This document shows, one piece after another, positions 35,282-42,663 of a stretch of 64,000 nucleotides of DNA. Origin of the DNA: Lacisediminihabitans changchengi. Its GTDB lineage: Bacteria > Actinomycetota > Actinomycetes > Actinomycetales > Microbacteriaceae. Both the position numbers and the translations under genes were made by a program. The stretch spans positions 124,001 through 188,000 of the forward strand of contig NZ_JAEPES010000002.1 in the NCBI RefSeq assembly GCF_016634425.1, written 5' to 3'. The notes under the pieces are model-generated. The model was given only the letters and a program-made list of their open reading frames with translations, was not told where the DNA came from and made no database searches. Every line of letters starts with the position of its first letter. Position 1 is the first letter of the stretch.

Positions 35282-35802
35282 CCACCCCGCCCTTCGACGC
35301 CCCCACCGACGACGACATCGCGACCGTCTCGCACCAGCTCGGGCGCCCTGCCCGCAACGTGATCGGCATCGCCGCACGTTGTGTCTGCGGCAATCCAACG
35401 GTCGTCTCGACCAGTCCGCGACTGGCCGACGGAACGCCATTCCCGACCCTGTACTACCTGTCGCACCCGGCTGCCACGGCGGCGATCTCGACCCTCGAAG
35501 CGAACGGCGTCATGACCGAACTCGCCGCGCGACTCGACGAGCCGGCTGTGGCCGAGGCCTATGCGGCAGCCCACGCCGCCTATCTCGCCGACCGGGAGGG
35601 GATCGACCACGTCGAGGAGATCGCCGGCATCTCCGCGGGTGGCATGCCGGTGCGGGTCAAGTGCCTGCACGCCCTGGCCGGGCACGCCCTCGCCGCCGGT
35701 CCCGGGGTGAACCCGATCGGCGATCTCGCCCTCGAACTGGCCGCCTGGTCGCCCCTGGTGTGCGAGTGTGCCGACTACTCCCTCGAGTCCACCGGCAGCT
35801 GA
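35278..35802 (+). CDS. DUF501 domain protein
   Basis: 174 aa from ATG 35278. The DUF501 hallmark is complete: QLGRPARNVIGIAARCVCGNPTVVSTSPRLADGTPFPTLYYLSHP, with a helical middle part and IAGISAGGMPVRVKCLHALAGHALAAGPGVNPIGDLAL later. Conserved cysteines (CVCG, KCLH, CEC) may bind metal. Function unknown; it is conserved next to eno and ftsB in actinobacteria. Coupled to both neighbours: 4-bp overlap upstream, 1-bp overlap (TGATG) downstream. Confidence 0.92.
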   Translation: MTTPPFDAPTDDDIATVSHQLGRPARNVIGIAARCVCGNPTVVSTSPRLADGTPFPTLYYLSHPAATAAISTLEANGVMTELAARLDEPAVAEAYAAAHAAYLADREGIDHVEEIAGISAGGMPVRVKCLHALAGHALAAGPGVNPIGDLALELAAWSPLVCECADYSLESTGS

Positions 35803-37055
35803 TGTCGAAACGGGGGCGTCGGGGGGCGGTGGTGATCGCGGTGGTCTTCGGACTCTTCGCGTCCCTGCTCGTCGCTTCCCCGGCATCCGCCGACAGTATT
35901 CGCGATCGCGAGTATTGGCTCAGCGACTACGGCTTCACCGCGGCCTGGAACACCACACGCGGCGCCGGGGCGACCGTCGCGGTGATCGACACCGGCGTCG
36001 ATGGCTCGGTGCCCGACCTGGTCGGCGCCGTGACCGGAGGAACGGATGTCTCGGGCGTCGGTTCCCCGAACGGCCAGACCCCGGTGGGCGACGACAACGC
36101 TCACGGCACCATGGTCGCCTCGATGCTGGCGGGTCGAGGCCATGGAAGCGGAGCGGGAGTGATCGGGGTGGCTCCGGCCGCGAACATCCTCGCCGTCTCG
36201 GTCGGTTTCGGCGTCGGTGCCGTCGACTCAGACGATCAGATCGCCCAGGCGGTGCGGTGGTCGGTGGATCACGGCGCCGACATCATCAACATGTCGCTCA
36301 CCCGCAACACCCTGGACTGGCCGCCGAGCTGGGACGCGGCGTTCCTCTACGCGATGCAGCACAACGTGATCGTCGTCGCCGCTGCCGGCAACCGGGGGAG
36401 TGGCACCACCGAGGTGGGTGCTCCGGCCACGATGCCTGGCGTCGTGGTCGTCGCCGGTGTCGATCGCAACGGTAAGGCGAGCTTCGACGCGTCGTCGCAG
36501 GGCATCACCCTCACCGTCTCCGCCCCGAGCGAGGATCTCGTCGGCGCTGGCCCCGGCAGCGGATATTTCCAGTGGGCCGGCACGAGTGGGGCGACGCCCA
36601 TCGTGTCTGGGCTGCTCGCGCTCATCGTCGCCGCGCATCCCGGAATCTCGGCCGGAAACGCGATCAACCGGCTGACCGCCACCGCGAGGCCCGCTGGCGA
36701 CGCCATCGTCTATGGCAGTGGGCTGATCGACGCGGCTGCGGCCGTGACCGCGAACGTGCCGAGCGTGAGGACGAATCCGGCCGACGATCTGAAGGAATGG
36801 ATCCGTCTCAACCGGCGCGCGGAGGCCACTGCCCAGCCGGCGCCCAGCACCACCGCGAAGCCCACGAAGGTGCCAGAAGCGGGTGCCGCACCGGTGTCGC
36901 CGTTCGGATCGGTGCTTCCCTCGATCGGAGCGCTGCGGGATGCCGGACTGCCGCTCGTCATCTACCTGGTATTCGCCGGGCTACTCTCGCTGGTCATCCG
37001 TGGCGCGGTGCGGGCGCGACGGGGGCAGACGTCAGGGAGAACCCAGGGCAAGTAG
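35802..37055 (+). CDS. Secreted, membrane-anchored S8 serine protease (subtilisin/mycosin-like)
   Basis: 417 aa. Signal peptide (AVVIAVVFGLFASLLVASPASA) and a C-terminal TM helix (PLVIYLVFAGLLSLVIRGAV) followed by basic residues give a mycosin-like topology with an extracytoplasmic protease. Catalytic triad: D63 in VIDTGVDG, H101 in DNAHGTMVAS, S262 in GTSGATP; oxyanion Asn N197 in AAAGNRG. The linker at about 330-365 is Pro/Thr/Ala-rich. Coupled to DUF501 by TGATG. No ESX-type secretion genes are nearby, so a type VII role is not supported. Confidence 0.9.
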   Translation: MSKRGRRGAVVIAVVFGLFASLLVASPASADSIRDREYWLSDYGFTAAWNTTRGAGATVAVIDTGVDGSVPDLVGAVTGGTDVSGVGSPNGQTPVGDDNAHGTMVASMLAGRGHGSGAGVIGVAPAANILAVSVGFGVGAVDSDDQIAQAVRWSVDHGADIINMSLTRNTLDWPPSWDAAFLYAMQHNVIVVAAAGNRGSGTTEVGAPATMPGVVVVAGVDRNGKASFDASSQGITLTVSAPSEDLVGAGPGSGYFQWAGTSGATPIVSGLLALIVAAHPGISAGNAINRLTATARPAGDAIVYGSGLIDAAAAVTANVPSVRTNPADDLKEWIRLNRRAEATAQPAPSTTAKPTKVPEAGAAPVSPFGSVLPSIGALRDAGLPLVIYLVFAGLLSLVIRGAVRARRGQTSGRTQGK

Positions 37056-37061
37056 TAGATT
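37056..37061 (+). promoter_or_regulatory. -10 box of a leaderless promoter for ndh
   Basis: TAGATT lies 7 nt before the GTG at 37069 and directly behind the protease stop codon. Confidence 0.55.
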
Positions 37062-37068
37062 ATAGGTC

Positions 37069-38478
37069 GTGCCCAAAATCCTCATCGTTGGCGGCGGTTA
37101 CGCCGGTTTCTACACAGCCCTGAAGCTCGAGCGCCAAATGCGGCCTGGCGAGGCCGAGGTCGTCATGGTCGACCCGCTCCCTTATATGACCTACCAGCCC
37201 TTCCTGCCGGAGGTCGCTGCGGGCTCTATCGAGCCCCGTCACGCCGTCGTTTCGCACCGTCGTCACCTCAAGACCACCGAGGTCATCACGGCCAAGGTCA
37301 CGAAAATCGACCACGCCACCAAGACCGCGACGATCACGCCGCCCATCGGTGAGCCCTGGGACATCCAGTACGACATCATCGTCGTCACCGCCGGTGCCGT
37401 GTCGCGCACTTTCCCGATCCCGGGCGTTGCCGACGAGGCGATCGGTCTCAAGACCATCGAAGAGGCGATCGCCATCCGCGACCGCGTTCTCACCAACTTC
37501 GACCGCGCGGCGAACCTGCCCGCCGGCCCCGAGCGCGATCGTCTGCTCACCTTCACCGTCGTGGGCGGCGGCTTCGCCGGAATCGAGATCTTCGGCGAAC
37601 TGCGCAGCTTCGCCAGCGCACTGCTGCCGAAGTACCCGACGCTGAAGTTTGAAGACACGCACTTCCACCTCATCGAGGCGATGGGCCGCATCATGCCCGA
37701 GGTGTCGCTCAAGACCAGCCTCTGGGTGATCAAGAATTACGCCGAGCGTGGCGCTGAGATCCACCTCAACACGCAGCTCTCCTCCGCCGTCGGCGGCAAG
37801 ATCGAGCTGTCGACCGGCGAGAGCTTCGAGTCCGACCTCATCGTCTGGACCGCGGGCGTCATGGCAAACCCGGTTCTTCGCAACACCGACCTGCCGACAG
37901 AAGAGCGCGGTCGCCTGCGGGTGCAGGCCGACCTCCGTGTCATCAACGATGACGGCGTGGTTGCCGACGCCTGGGGTGCCGGCGATGTCACGGCGACTCC
38001 CGACCTCACCGGTGGTGGCGTCGGCGGCTTCACCGTGCCGAACGCCCAGCACGCCGTTCGCCAGGGCAAGACGCTGGCGAAGAACCTACTGGCGAGCATC
38101 CGCGGCGAGGGTCTCCACGACTACTTCCACAAGAACATCGGTGCCGTAGCCGGCCTCGGTCTCTACGTGGGGGCGTTCCAGTCTGGCAAGTTCGCCGTGA
38201 CCGGTCTGCTCGCCTGGTTCATGCACCGCGGATACCACGGCCTCGCCGTGCCGATGTGGGAGCGCAAGACCCGGGTGTTCACCGTCTGGATCCTCAACTT
38301 CCTGCTCGGCCGCGACATCGTGTCGATCGAGGCACGCGAGTTCCCACGTCTCGCCTTCGAGACCTTCGCATCGCGCCCGAAGCCGGCCGTCGAGGCGCCA
38401 GCCGAGGCTGCGGCCCCGGCCGCGCCGGCCGCGCCGAAGAAGGCACCTGCGGCACGAAAGGCTCCCGCCGCGAAGTAG
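37069..38478 (+). CDS. ndh: Type II NADH:quinone oxidoreductase (NDH-2)
   Basis: 469 aa. Single-subunit flavoprotein that feeds electrons from NADH to menaquinone without pumping protons. FAD-binding GGGYAGFYTALKLE at residues 7-20, the conserved YMTYQPFLPEVAAGSIEPRH, the NADH-binding VVGGGFAGIEIFGEL, the second FAD motif VVADAWGAGDVTA, and the quinone-site-like NAQHAVRQGKTLAKNL. The C-terminus has an amphipathic/hydrophobic part (GLLAWFMHRGYHGL, FTVWILNFLLG) for membrane attachment and a long Ala/Pro/Lys tail (about 440-469). GTG start, leaderless by the TANNNT rule. Confidence 0.94.
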   Translation: MPKILIVGGGYAGFYTALKLERQMRPGEAEVVMVDPLPYMTYQPFLPEVAAGSIEPRHAVVSHRRHLKTTEVITAKVTKIDHATKTATITPPIGEPWDIQYDIIVVTAGAVSRTFPIPGVADEAIGLKTIEEAIAIRDRVLTNFDRAANLPAGPERDRLLTFTVVGGGFAGIEIFGELRSFASALLPKYPTLKFEDTHFHLIEAMGRIMPEVSLKTSLWVIKNYAERGAEIHLNTQLSSAVGGKIELSTGESFESDLIVWTAGVMANPVLRNTDLPTEERGRLRVQADLRVINDDGVVADAWGAGDVTATPDLTGGGVGGFTVPNAQHAVRQGKTLAKNLLASIRGEGLHDYFHKNIGAVAGLGLYVGAFQSGKFAVTGLLAWFMHRGYHGLAVPMWERKTRVFTVWILNFLLGRDIVSIEAREFPRLAFETFASRPKPAVEAPAEAAAPAAPAAPKKAPAARKAPAAK

Positions 38479-38619
38479 TCACATTCGGGCCGATTGTGCC
38501 CGTTTGAGCCGATTGTGCCCACTCGAGCAGGCACATTCGCCGCAAACGGGAACAATCACGGCGGGATGACCCGCCGCGCGCATCCGACCCGGTCTCGAGC
38601 ATCAGTAGTGTTGACGGGG

Positions 38620-38693
38620 GCCCCCATAGCCCAATCGGCAGAGGCGCTCGACTTAAAATCGATTCAGTCAGGGTTCGAATCCCTGTGGGGGCA
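38620..38693 (+). tRNA. tRNA-Leu (anticodon UAA), short variable loop
   Basis: 74 nt. Acceptor GCCCCCA (38620-38626) pairs with TGGGGGC (38686-38692), discriminator A73. Anticodon loop CTTAAAA gives UAA. T-stem CAGGG/CCCTG with TTCGAAT. The variable loop is only five nt (TCAGT), whereas leucine tRNAs normally have a long variable arm; position 27-43 is a C-T mismatch. The last 21 nt and the next base form the attL core of an integrated element. Upstream 38479-38619 holds two GCCGATTGTGCCC direct repeats and no gene. Confidence 0.9.
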
Positions 38694-38694
38694 C
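38673..38694 (+). other. attL core
   Basis: 22-bp copy of the attachment core, GTTCGAATCCCTGTGGGGG followed by CAC, within the 3' end of tRNA-Leu. The tRNA remains intact on this side. Confidence 0.9.
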
Positions 38695-38700
38695 GCTGAT

Positions 38701-39903
38701 TTAGCGGCCAACTTCCCCGTAAATACTGGGATGTAGGGGGGTTGGCTCCCCGCTCGTAGCCCGCCGTGGCAACATTTTGGCAACATTTGAATTCGCTTCA
38801 GCATCGTGCAGAGCATCGGCAACGGCGTCTAGATCGTCATCGAACAGGTCGGCGTAGGTGTCGAGGGTCATCGCTGCGGAGGCGTGGCCGAGCATCCTTT
38901 GCACTGCTTTCACGTTCGCCCCGGCCGAGATAGCGAGGCTCGCCGCGGTGTGGCGCAGGTCGTGCGGGGTGACGCGAGGAAAGTCGGCATCGGCTGTCAT
39001 TGCATCGGCGACGGCGGCTGCAAACCACCCGTCGCCGTGGCTCGGCGTGCGGACGTAATCTCGGCCGTTGCCGAACAAAAGTTCGAGAGAGCTCTTGCCC
39101 TCAGCGGCTCGAGCGAGCGGAATCGACAGGAACAGCGGGAACGGCACCGAGCGGGCCTCGTGCGTCTTCGGCGTGCCAACCTCGATTCGCCCGCCAACGC
39201 GCACGGCGTTCTCTCGCACGTTCAGCCGACGCCGCAGCGCGTCGAGGTCGCGGACGCGCAGACCGACCACCTCGCCCCAGCGCAGTCCCGTGTAGGCGAG
39301 CGTACGAATCATCGTGCCGTGATCCCCGGCGTTGTCGGCGAGCAACCGCACCCGCTCATGCGTGAGGTAGACGCGGGCCTTTTTGCCCTTGCGAGGGAGG
39401 GAGACTCCGCGCGCGGGATTGGTCGCGAGTCGGCGATCGCGCGCCGCGACATCGAGGATGCTTGCGAGCACACCATAGGCGCGCAGCACGACCGTTGCAG
39501 AGCGCGGGCCGGGTAGCTTGGCGTGTGCAGTCTTCGCGGTTCCCTGCCCCATTTGCGCGATCCAGGTCTGAACGTCACTGTGTCGAATGTCAGCGATCGC
39601 CGTGCTGCCCCACCGGGGCAGCACGTAGAGGCGTAAAGCGATTTCAACTGGCTCGAGCGATGACGGTTTCAGGTGAGTCTGTGAGGCGAGCCATGTCTCG
39701 GCGAGCGTCTGCACTGACACGCGCCCGTCGCTCGCGTTTACGAACTCCCCGCGGCTCTTGGATATCTCCACCGATGCGAGAAAGAGCTCGGCATCGCGTT
39801 TGGTTCTGAAACCGCGCTTGCTCGTCTGTGAGTGATCGGGCTTCCGGTAGAGCACCCGATAGCGCTTGCCCTCGGTCGTCGCGTAGGACGTGACGGTGCC
39901 CAT
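38701..39903 (-). CDS. int: Tyrosine-family site-specific integrase
   Basis: 400 aa from ATG 39903. Arm-binding N-terminal domain (YRVLYRKPDHSQTSKRGFRTKRDAELFLASVEISKSRGEF), SAM-like core-binding domain (VSVQTLAETWLASQTHLKPSSLEPVEIALRLYVLPRWG...ADIRHSDVQTWIA), and the catalytic domain with the first Arg in YTGLRWGEVVGLR, HDLRHTAASLAISAGANVKAVQRMLGH (H-x-x-R and second His) and the nucleophile Tyr in MTLDTYADLFDDDLDAVADAL. Its stop lies 6 nt from the attL core, so it integrates into the adjacent tRNA. TGGCAACATT arm-type sites lie in its last codons. Overlaps the next minus-strand gene by 1 bp. Confidence 0.95.
   Translation of the reverse strand: MGTVTSYATTEGKRYRVLYRKPDHSQTSKRGFRTKRDAELFLASVEISKSRGEFVNASDGRVSVQTLAETWLASQTHLKPSSLEPVEIALRLYVLPRWGSTAIADIRHSDVQTWIAQMGQGTAKTAHAKLPGPRSATVVLRAYGVLASILDVAARDRRLATNPARGVSLPRKGKKARVYLTHERVRLLADNAGDHGTMIRTLAYTGLRWGEVVGLRVRDLDALRRRLNVRENAVRVGGRIEVGTPKTHEARSVPFPLFLSIPLARAAEGKSSLELLFGNGRDYVRTPSHGDGWFAAAVADAMTADADFPRVTPHDLRHTAASLAISAGANVKAVQRMLGHASAAMTLDTYADLFDDDLDAVADALHDAEANSNVAKMLPRRATSGEPTPLHPSIYGEVGR
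38767..38787 (+). other. Tandem arm-type integrase sites, attL side
   Basis: TGGCAACATT at 38767-38776 and 38778-38787, same orientation, 73 nt from the attL core. An identical tandem pair lies on the attR side. Confidence 0.65.
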
Positions 39904-40514
39904 TAGCGCAGCAGGTCGAGCGAAGCCCGGTCTTGCGCGAACCCGGGCATATCGTCGTACTCGGGCTGCACTCCCAGCGGGCTTAGCAGTCCCCGATCCC
40001 TCGCGCGGCGAATCCACACCGACGCTGTGGGGGCGGGGATTCCGATGCTTTCCTGTACTGCACGGGCGGGCTGCATGCTCAGAGCTTCGGCGCGCGCGTA
40101 GAACCGAGCAACCCACGTGAGGGTGGCTAGGTCGGACGGACCCGCAAATCTGATTTCGGCCGCGCGCTTCTCGCTGAGGGTGGGCGGCATGTAACCGTCT
40201 GCTGTCTCGACACTCTCGGCGGTGCCGATCGCGTCCATCAGTCCGCGGCGAAGGAACTCTTGAACCCTGACCGAACGCAGCGCGACCGCGTTGACATCAT
40301 CGCCGGGTGCGCGTCTTCGAACCTCAATGGAGTCCACAACATAGCGGTGCGCGGCTAGGTCAAATACGGCGAGCAGCACGAAATCGACGCTTGTTCCAGG
40401 TTCGTCTTCAACCTCGATCCGCACATAACGAGGGAACACGAGGTCTGGGAGCGCCGAAACCTTGGAGAGTTTCGACCCCGATGAGAACTCAGCAAACGAC
40501 GTGGCAACTGTCAT
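39903..40514 (-). CDS. Element-encoded DNA-binding protein (putative regulator)
   Basis: 203 aa. The C-terminal third carries a helix-turn-helix-like stretch, TWVARFYARAEALSMQPARAVQESIGIPAPTASVWIRRARDRGLLSP, of the type seen in actinobacterial phage and plasmid proteins. The N-terminal part is a beta-rich domain (FPRYVRIEVEDEPGTSVDFVLLAVFDLAAHRYVVDSIEVRRR) that I do not recognise. It is the first gene of a two-gene minus-strand operon with int (TAATG overlap) and divergent from the excisionase-like gene, the position of an immunity or integration regulator. A leaderless-type TAACGT (40522-40527, minus strand) precedes its start by 7 nt. Confidence 0.65.
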   Translation of the reverse strand: MTVATSFAEFSSGSKLSKVSALPDLVFPRYVRIEVEDEPGTSVDFVLLAVFDLAAHRYVVDSIEVRRRAPGDDVNAVALRSVRVQEFLRRGLMDAIGTAESVETADGYMPPTLSEKRAAEIRFAGPSDLATLTWVARFYARAEALSMQPARAVQESIGIPAPTASVWIRRARDRGLLSPLGVQPEYDDMPGFAQDRASLDLLR

Positions 40515-40521
40515 GGGTTCA

Positions 40522-40611
40522 ACGTTAGCGCGAATTGTCTTAGTTTGTCGCGATTCAATATCGAATGATGACGAGTGACATTTGACACGGCTCTATCGGT
40601 ATGGATAGATT
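40522..40611. promoter_or_regulatory. Divergent promoter region of the element
   Basis: On the minus strand TAACGT (40522-40527) is 7 nt from the ATG at 40514. On the plus strand TTGACA (40582-40587) and TAGATT (40606-40611), 18 nt apart, form a good sigma70 promoter for the early operon. Between them, ATTCAATATCGAAT-type short inverted repeats could be operators. Confidence 0.6.
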
Positions 40612-40652
40612 CTCAATCGCACCCAGCCGATAGCGAAGAAATGAGGGCACTC

Positions 40653-40847
40653 ATGGGAAAGCTGCTCAAACCCAAAGACATCACGGAAATGACCGGGATT
40701 GCGACGGGCGTGCTCGCGCAGCGCCGGTTCCACGGCCTGCCGCCGACCTTCCTCAAGCCAACTCCGAAGACGGTTCTTTACCGCGAGGAAGACGTAAACG
40801 CCTGGCTCGAGGCATCCGCAAAGACCATCACCGGCGACGCTGCCTAG
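40653..40847 (+). CDS. Excisionase-like MerR/AlpA-type HTH protein
   Basis: 64 aa from ATG 40653 (MGKLLKPKDITEMTGIATGVL), with GAGGG just upstream. The winged-helix DNA-binding pattern is clear: LKPKDITEMTGIATGVLAQRRFHGLPPTFLKPTPKTVLYREEDVNAWLEA, typical of Xis/AlpA proteins. An earlier in-frame GTG at 40575 would lie upstream of the promoter -10 box and is rejected. It probably directs excision and/or represses divergent transcription; first gene of the plus-strand operon. Confidence 0.75.
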   Translation: MGKLLKPKDITEMTGIATGVLAQRRFHGLPPTFLKPTPKTVLYREEDVNAWLEASAKTITGDAA

Positions 40848-40886
40848 CTCGCCGCCCCGACCCCCACACCCGAAAGGCACAACATC

Positions 40887-41372
40887 ATGACGAACATCTT
40901 CGGCAACGCCGAGAGCATCTTCTACCCGGCCGATCCCGCGATCGGAGGGAGCGCTTTCCATCAGGTCACGCTCTCGGCTGATGAGGTCGACATCTTCCTC
41001 GACAACAGCGAGGGAGCGGCCGGTACATGGACGGTGAGCACCACCCGTCTTGAGGGGCTGACGCCGACGAAGCTGCGCAACCTCGCCGAGCGCCTGGCAA
41101 CGGCAGCGACGGTCTGCGAGCGGCTGTCGGGCGTGTCCCGGTCGAACGCTGAGGACGGCCTAGACCAGATTCGCGACCTCATCGCCGAGCTCAATACGGA
41201 CGCGATCGAGGTAGCAGCGGAGCACCGTGTCGATCGGGTCGACGTGGAACTGAACGAGGACGGAGCCGCCGTCGCAGTGCATTGGGTCGGGGCGTCGAGT
41301 GACGAAGACCGCATGCTCGAGGACATCGCTACGGCTGTCGAGAGCGCCGAGTTCGTAGAGGCGCACGGTTGA
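40887..41372 (+). CDS. Hypothetical acidic element protein
   Basis: 161 aa, strongly acidic (LSADEVDIFLDNSEGAAGTW, NTDAIEVAAEHRVDRVDVELNEDG). It reads as soluble alpha/beta with no signal or TM segment. I do not recognise the family. Good AGGCACAAC-type spacing before the ATG and a 4-bp overlap (TTGA) with the next gene show it is a translated part of the early operon. Small acidic phage early proteins can be DNA mimics or modulators, but there is no evidence for that here. Confidence 0.6.
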   Translation: MTNIFGNAESIFYPADPAIGGSAFHQVTLSADEVDIFLDNSEGAAGTWTVSTTRLEGLTPTKLRNLAERLATAATVCERLSGVSRSNAEDGLDQIRDLIAELNTDAIEVAAEHRVDRVDVELNEDGAAVAVHWVGASSDEDRMLEDIATAVESAEFVEAHG

Positions 41373-41686
41373 AGCGCGCGGCGCGCTCTGAGCTCGCGCC
41401 GCCTGCCGATCCGGACATTCGAGCAGCCGAGAGGCTGACGGCTGACGAAGCAGGCAGCATCGGTCTTGCCTCGGTCCCGACGTTCGCGATCCTGTGCGAG
41501 ACAGCGGACGGTCAGAAGGTCACCATGTACGGCACCGACATGGAGTACTTCGCTCTCTTCGAGGCGGCGGTCGAGTCTCACCGGAGAGGCGACGCAGCAC
41601 CCCAGCTAATCACGCTCCGCACCGATCGGCTCGCCTTACACGGCTACGGCTGGCCTTCCATCATCAAGCTAGAAGATGCCCGGTGA
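41369..41686 (+). CDS. Hypothetical element protein
   Basis: 105 aa with a TTG start inside the TTGA overlap with the previous stop. It contains VPTFAILCETADGQKVTMYGTDMEYFALFEAAVESHRRGDAAPQLITLRTD, a compact alpha/beta pattern that I cannot assign. The stop overlaps the next gene by 4 bp (GTGA). Support comes from the overlapping gene arrangement and sensible composition; function unknown. Confidence 0.55.
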   Translation: MKRAARSELAPPADPDIRAAERLTADEAGSIGLASVPTFAILCETADGQKVTMYGTDMEYFALFEAAVESHRRGDAAPQLITLRTDRLALHGYGWPSIIKLEDAR

Positions 41687-41934
41687 GGGAGCGCAAGCGC
41701 AGCGGGCGGATGCAACCCCGCTCGGTCGACGCGGAGTTCGCGGGCACGCTGCTGATCAGAGTTGCACCACTACTCAGCACACCGCCAAACCACCTTGTTC
41801 GGATCGAGGGCGCGATCGAACTCGACCTGATGCCGTTCGAGGCTCGCCGGCTCGCTCGAGCGCTGGACGCGGCATCGCGCCGGGCCGAGGAACGCACGAT
41901 CGAAGTCACTCCGCAGCCTCTCGGTGGCCTCTGA
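41683..41934 (+). CDS. Hypothetical element protein
   Basis: 83 aa from GTG 41683 overlapping the previous stop (GTGA). Sequence includes SVDAEFAGTLLIRVAPLLSTPPNHLVRIEGAIELDLMPFEARRLARALDAASRRAEERTIEV, a beta strand-helix pattern. Its stop is directly followed by the ATG of the replication gene. No family recognised. Confidence 0.5.
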   Translation: MRERKRSGRMQPRSVDAEFAGTLLIRVAPLLSTPPNHLVRIEGAIELDLMPFEARRLARALDAASRRAEERTIEVTPQPLGGL

Positions 41935-42663
41935 ATGGTGATGTCGCGGTACCGCGTGGTCAAGTCGCAGTTCTTTTCCTCGGAGGATGTCATCGCGCTC
42001 TCGATTCCTGCGCGTCTGACGTTTATCGGCCTGTGGGCGTACGCCGACGACTACGGGAACGGCAACGCAAATCCGAAGCTGATCAAGGCAGCAGTTTGGC
42101 CGATGGATGAGGAAATCACCGTCGCCGAGGTCGACAAACACCTCAACGCGCTCCACGCGGGCGGGCAGATCAGCTTCTACGAGGTCGATGACCGCATGTA
42201 CTTCGCGGTGACGGGATGGAAGACGCATCAGAAGGTCGATCGCCCGTCTCTGACGACCGTTCCGATGCCCCCCAAAGAAACCTCGCGAGACACTCGCGAG
42301 AGCCTCGCGCATGCAAGCGCGAGTGACTCGCGAGGGGATCGCGAGAGCCTCGAGCAGTCCCTCGCGAGTGTCTCGCGGGGGACTCGTGGCAGAGGAGAGA
42401 GGAAGGGAGAGGGAGAGGGCGAGCCGAGCGAGTGGGAGCCGAGAGAGAGCGGCGAGCGGGAGTGGGGAGAGAGCCCCTCGCGAGCCGACGACGTGCCGGG
42501 TCTGCCTCCCTCGCCGTTCTGCTCGAGACACCAGCCTCACGGCGCCCCAGGGCCATGTCGGAACTGTGGCACTGCTCGACTCGCCAACCAGGCGTGGAAA
42601 GACCAGCAACTCGCAGACATGTTTGCGGGCGAATCACCTGACGAATTTGGAGAAGACGATTAG
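41935..42663 (+). CDS. Phage replication initiation protein (replisome organiser type)
   Basis: 242 aa. N-terminal domain RYRVVKSQFFSSEDVIALSIPARLTFIGLWAYADDYGNGNANPKLIKAAVWPMDEEITVAEVDKHLNALHAGGQISFYEVDDRMYFAVTGWKTHQ matches the winged-helix replication domain common in actinophage early regions. A low-complexity, charged linker (about 115-180) follows, encoded by DNA with repeated TCGCGA palindromes. The C-terminus has a CSRH...CRNC zinc-ribbon-like cluster (FCSRHQPHGAPGPCRNCG), as in primase or helicase-loading proteins. The layout parallels lambda O, whose origin iterons sit inside the gene. ATG 41935 or 41941 are both possible. Confidence 0.75.
   Translation: MVMSRYRVVKSQFFSSEDVIALSIPARLTFIGLWAYADDYGNGNANPKLIKAAVWPMDEEITVAEVDKHLNALHAGGQISFYEVDDRMYFAVTGWKTHQKVDRPSLTTVPMPPKETSRDTRESLAHASASDSRGDRESLEQSLASVSRGTRGRGERKGEGEGEPSEWEPRESGEREWGESPSRADDVPGLPPSPFCSRHQPHGAPGPCRNCGTARLANQAWKDQQLADMFAGESPDEFGEDD
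42283..42367 (+). other. Candidate replication origin: TCGCGA cluster inside the replication gene
   Basis: Five TCGCGA palindromes at 42283, 42294, 42328, 42339 and 42362, with a sixth at 42478, surrounded by further CTCGCG and GCGAG half-sites. Several are phased at 11 bp (42283/42294 and 42328/42339). The encoded stretch is a low-complexity linker, so the DNA rather than the protein may be under selection. Confidence 0.5.

Noticed and set aside
35802..37055. Mycosin of a type VII secretion system
   Set aside because: The protease has mycosin-like topology, but no EccB/C/D or WXG100 genes are near, and its neighbours are division and DUF501 genes.
40575..40652. Longer N-terminus for the excisionase-like protein
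   Set aside because: The GTG at 40575 lies upstream of the -35 and -10 boxes; the GAGGG-preceded ATG at 40653 gives the standard protein length.
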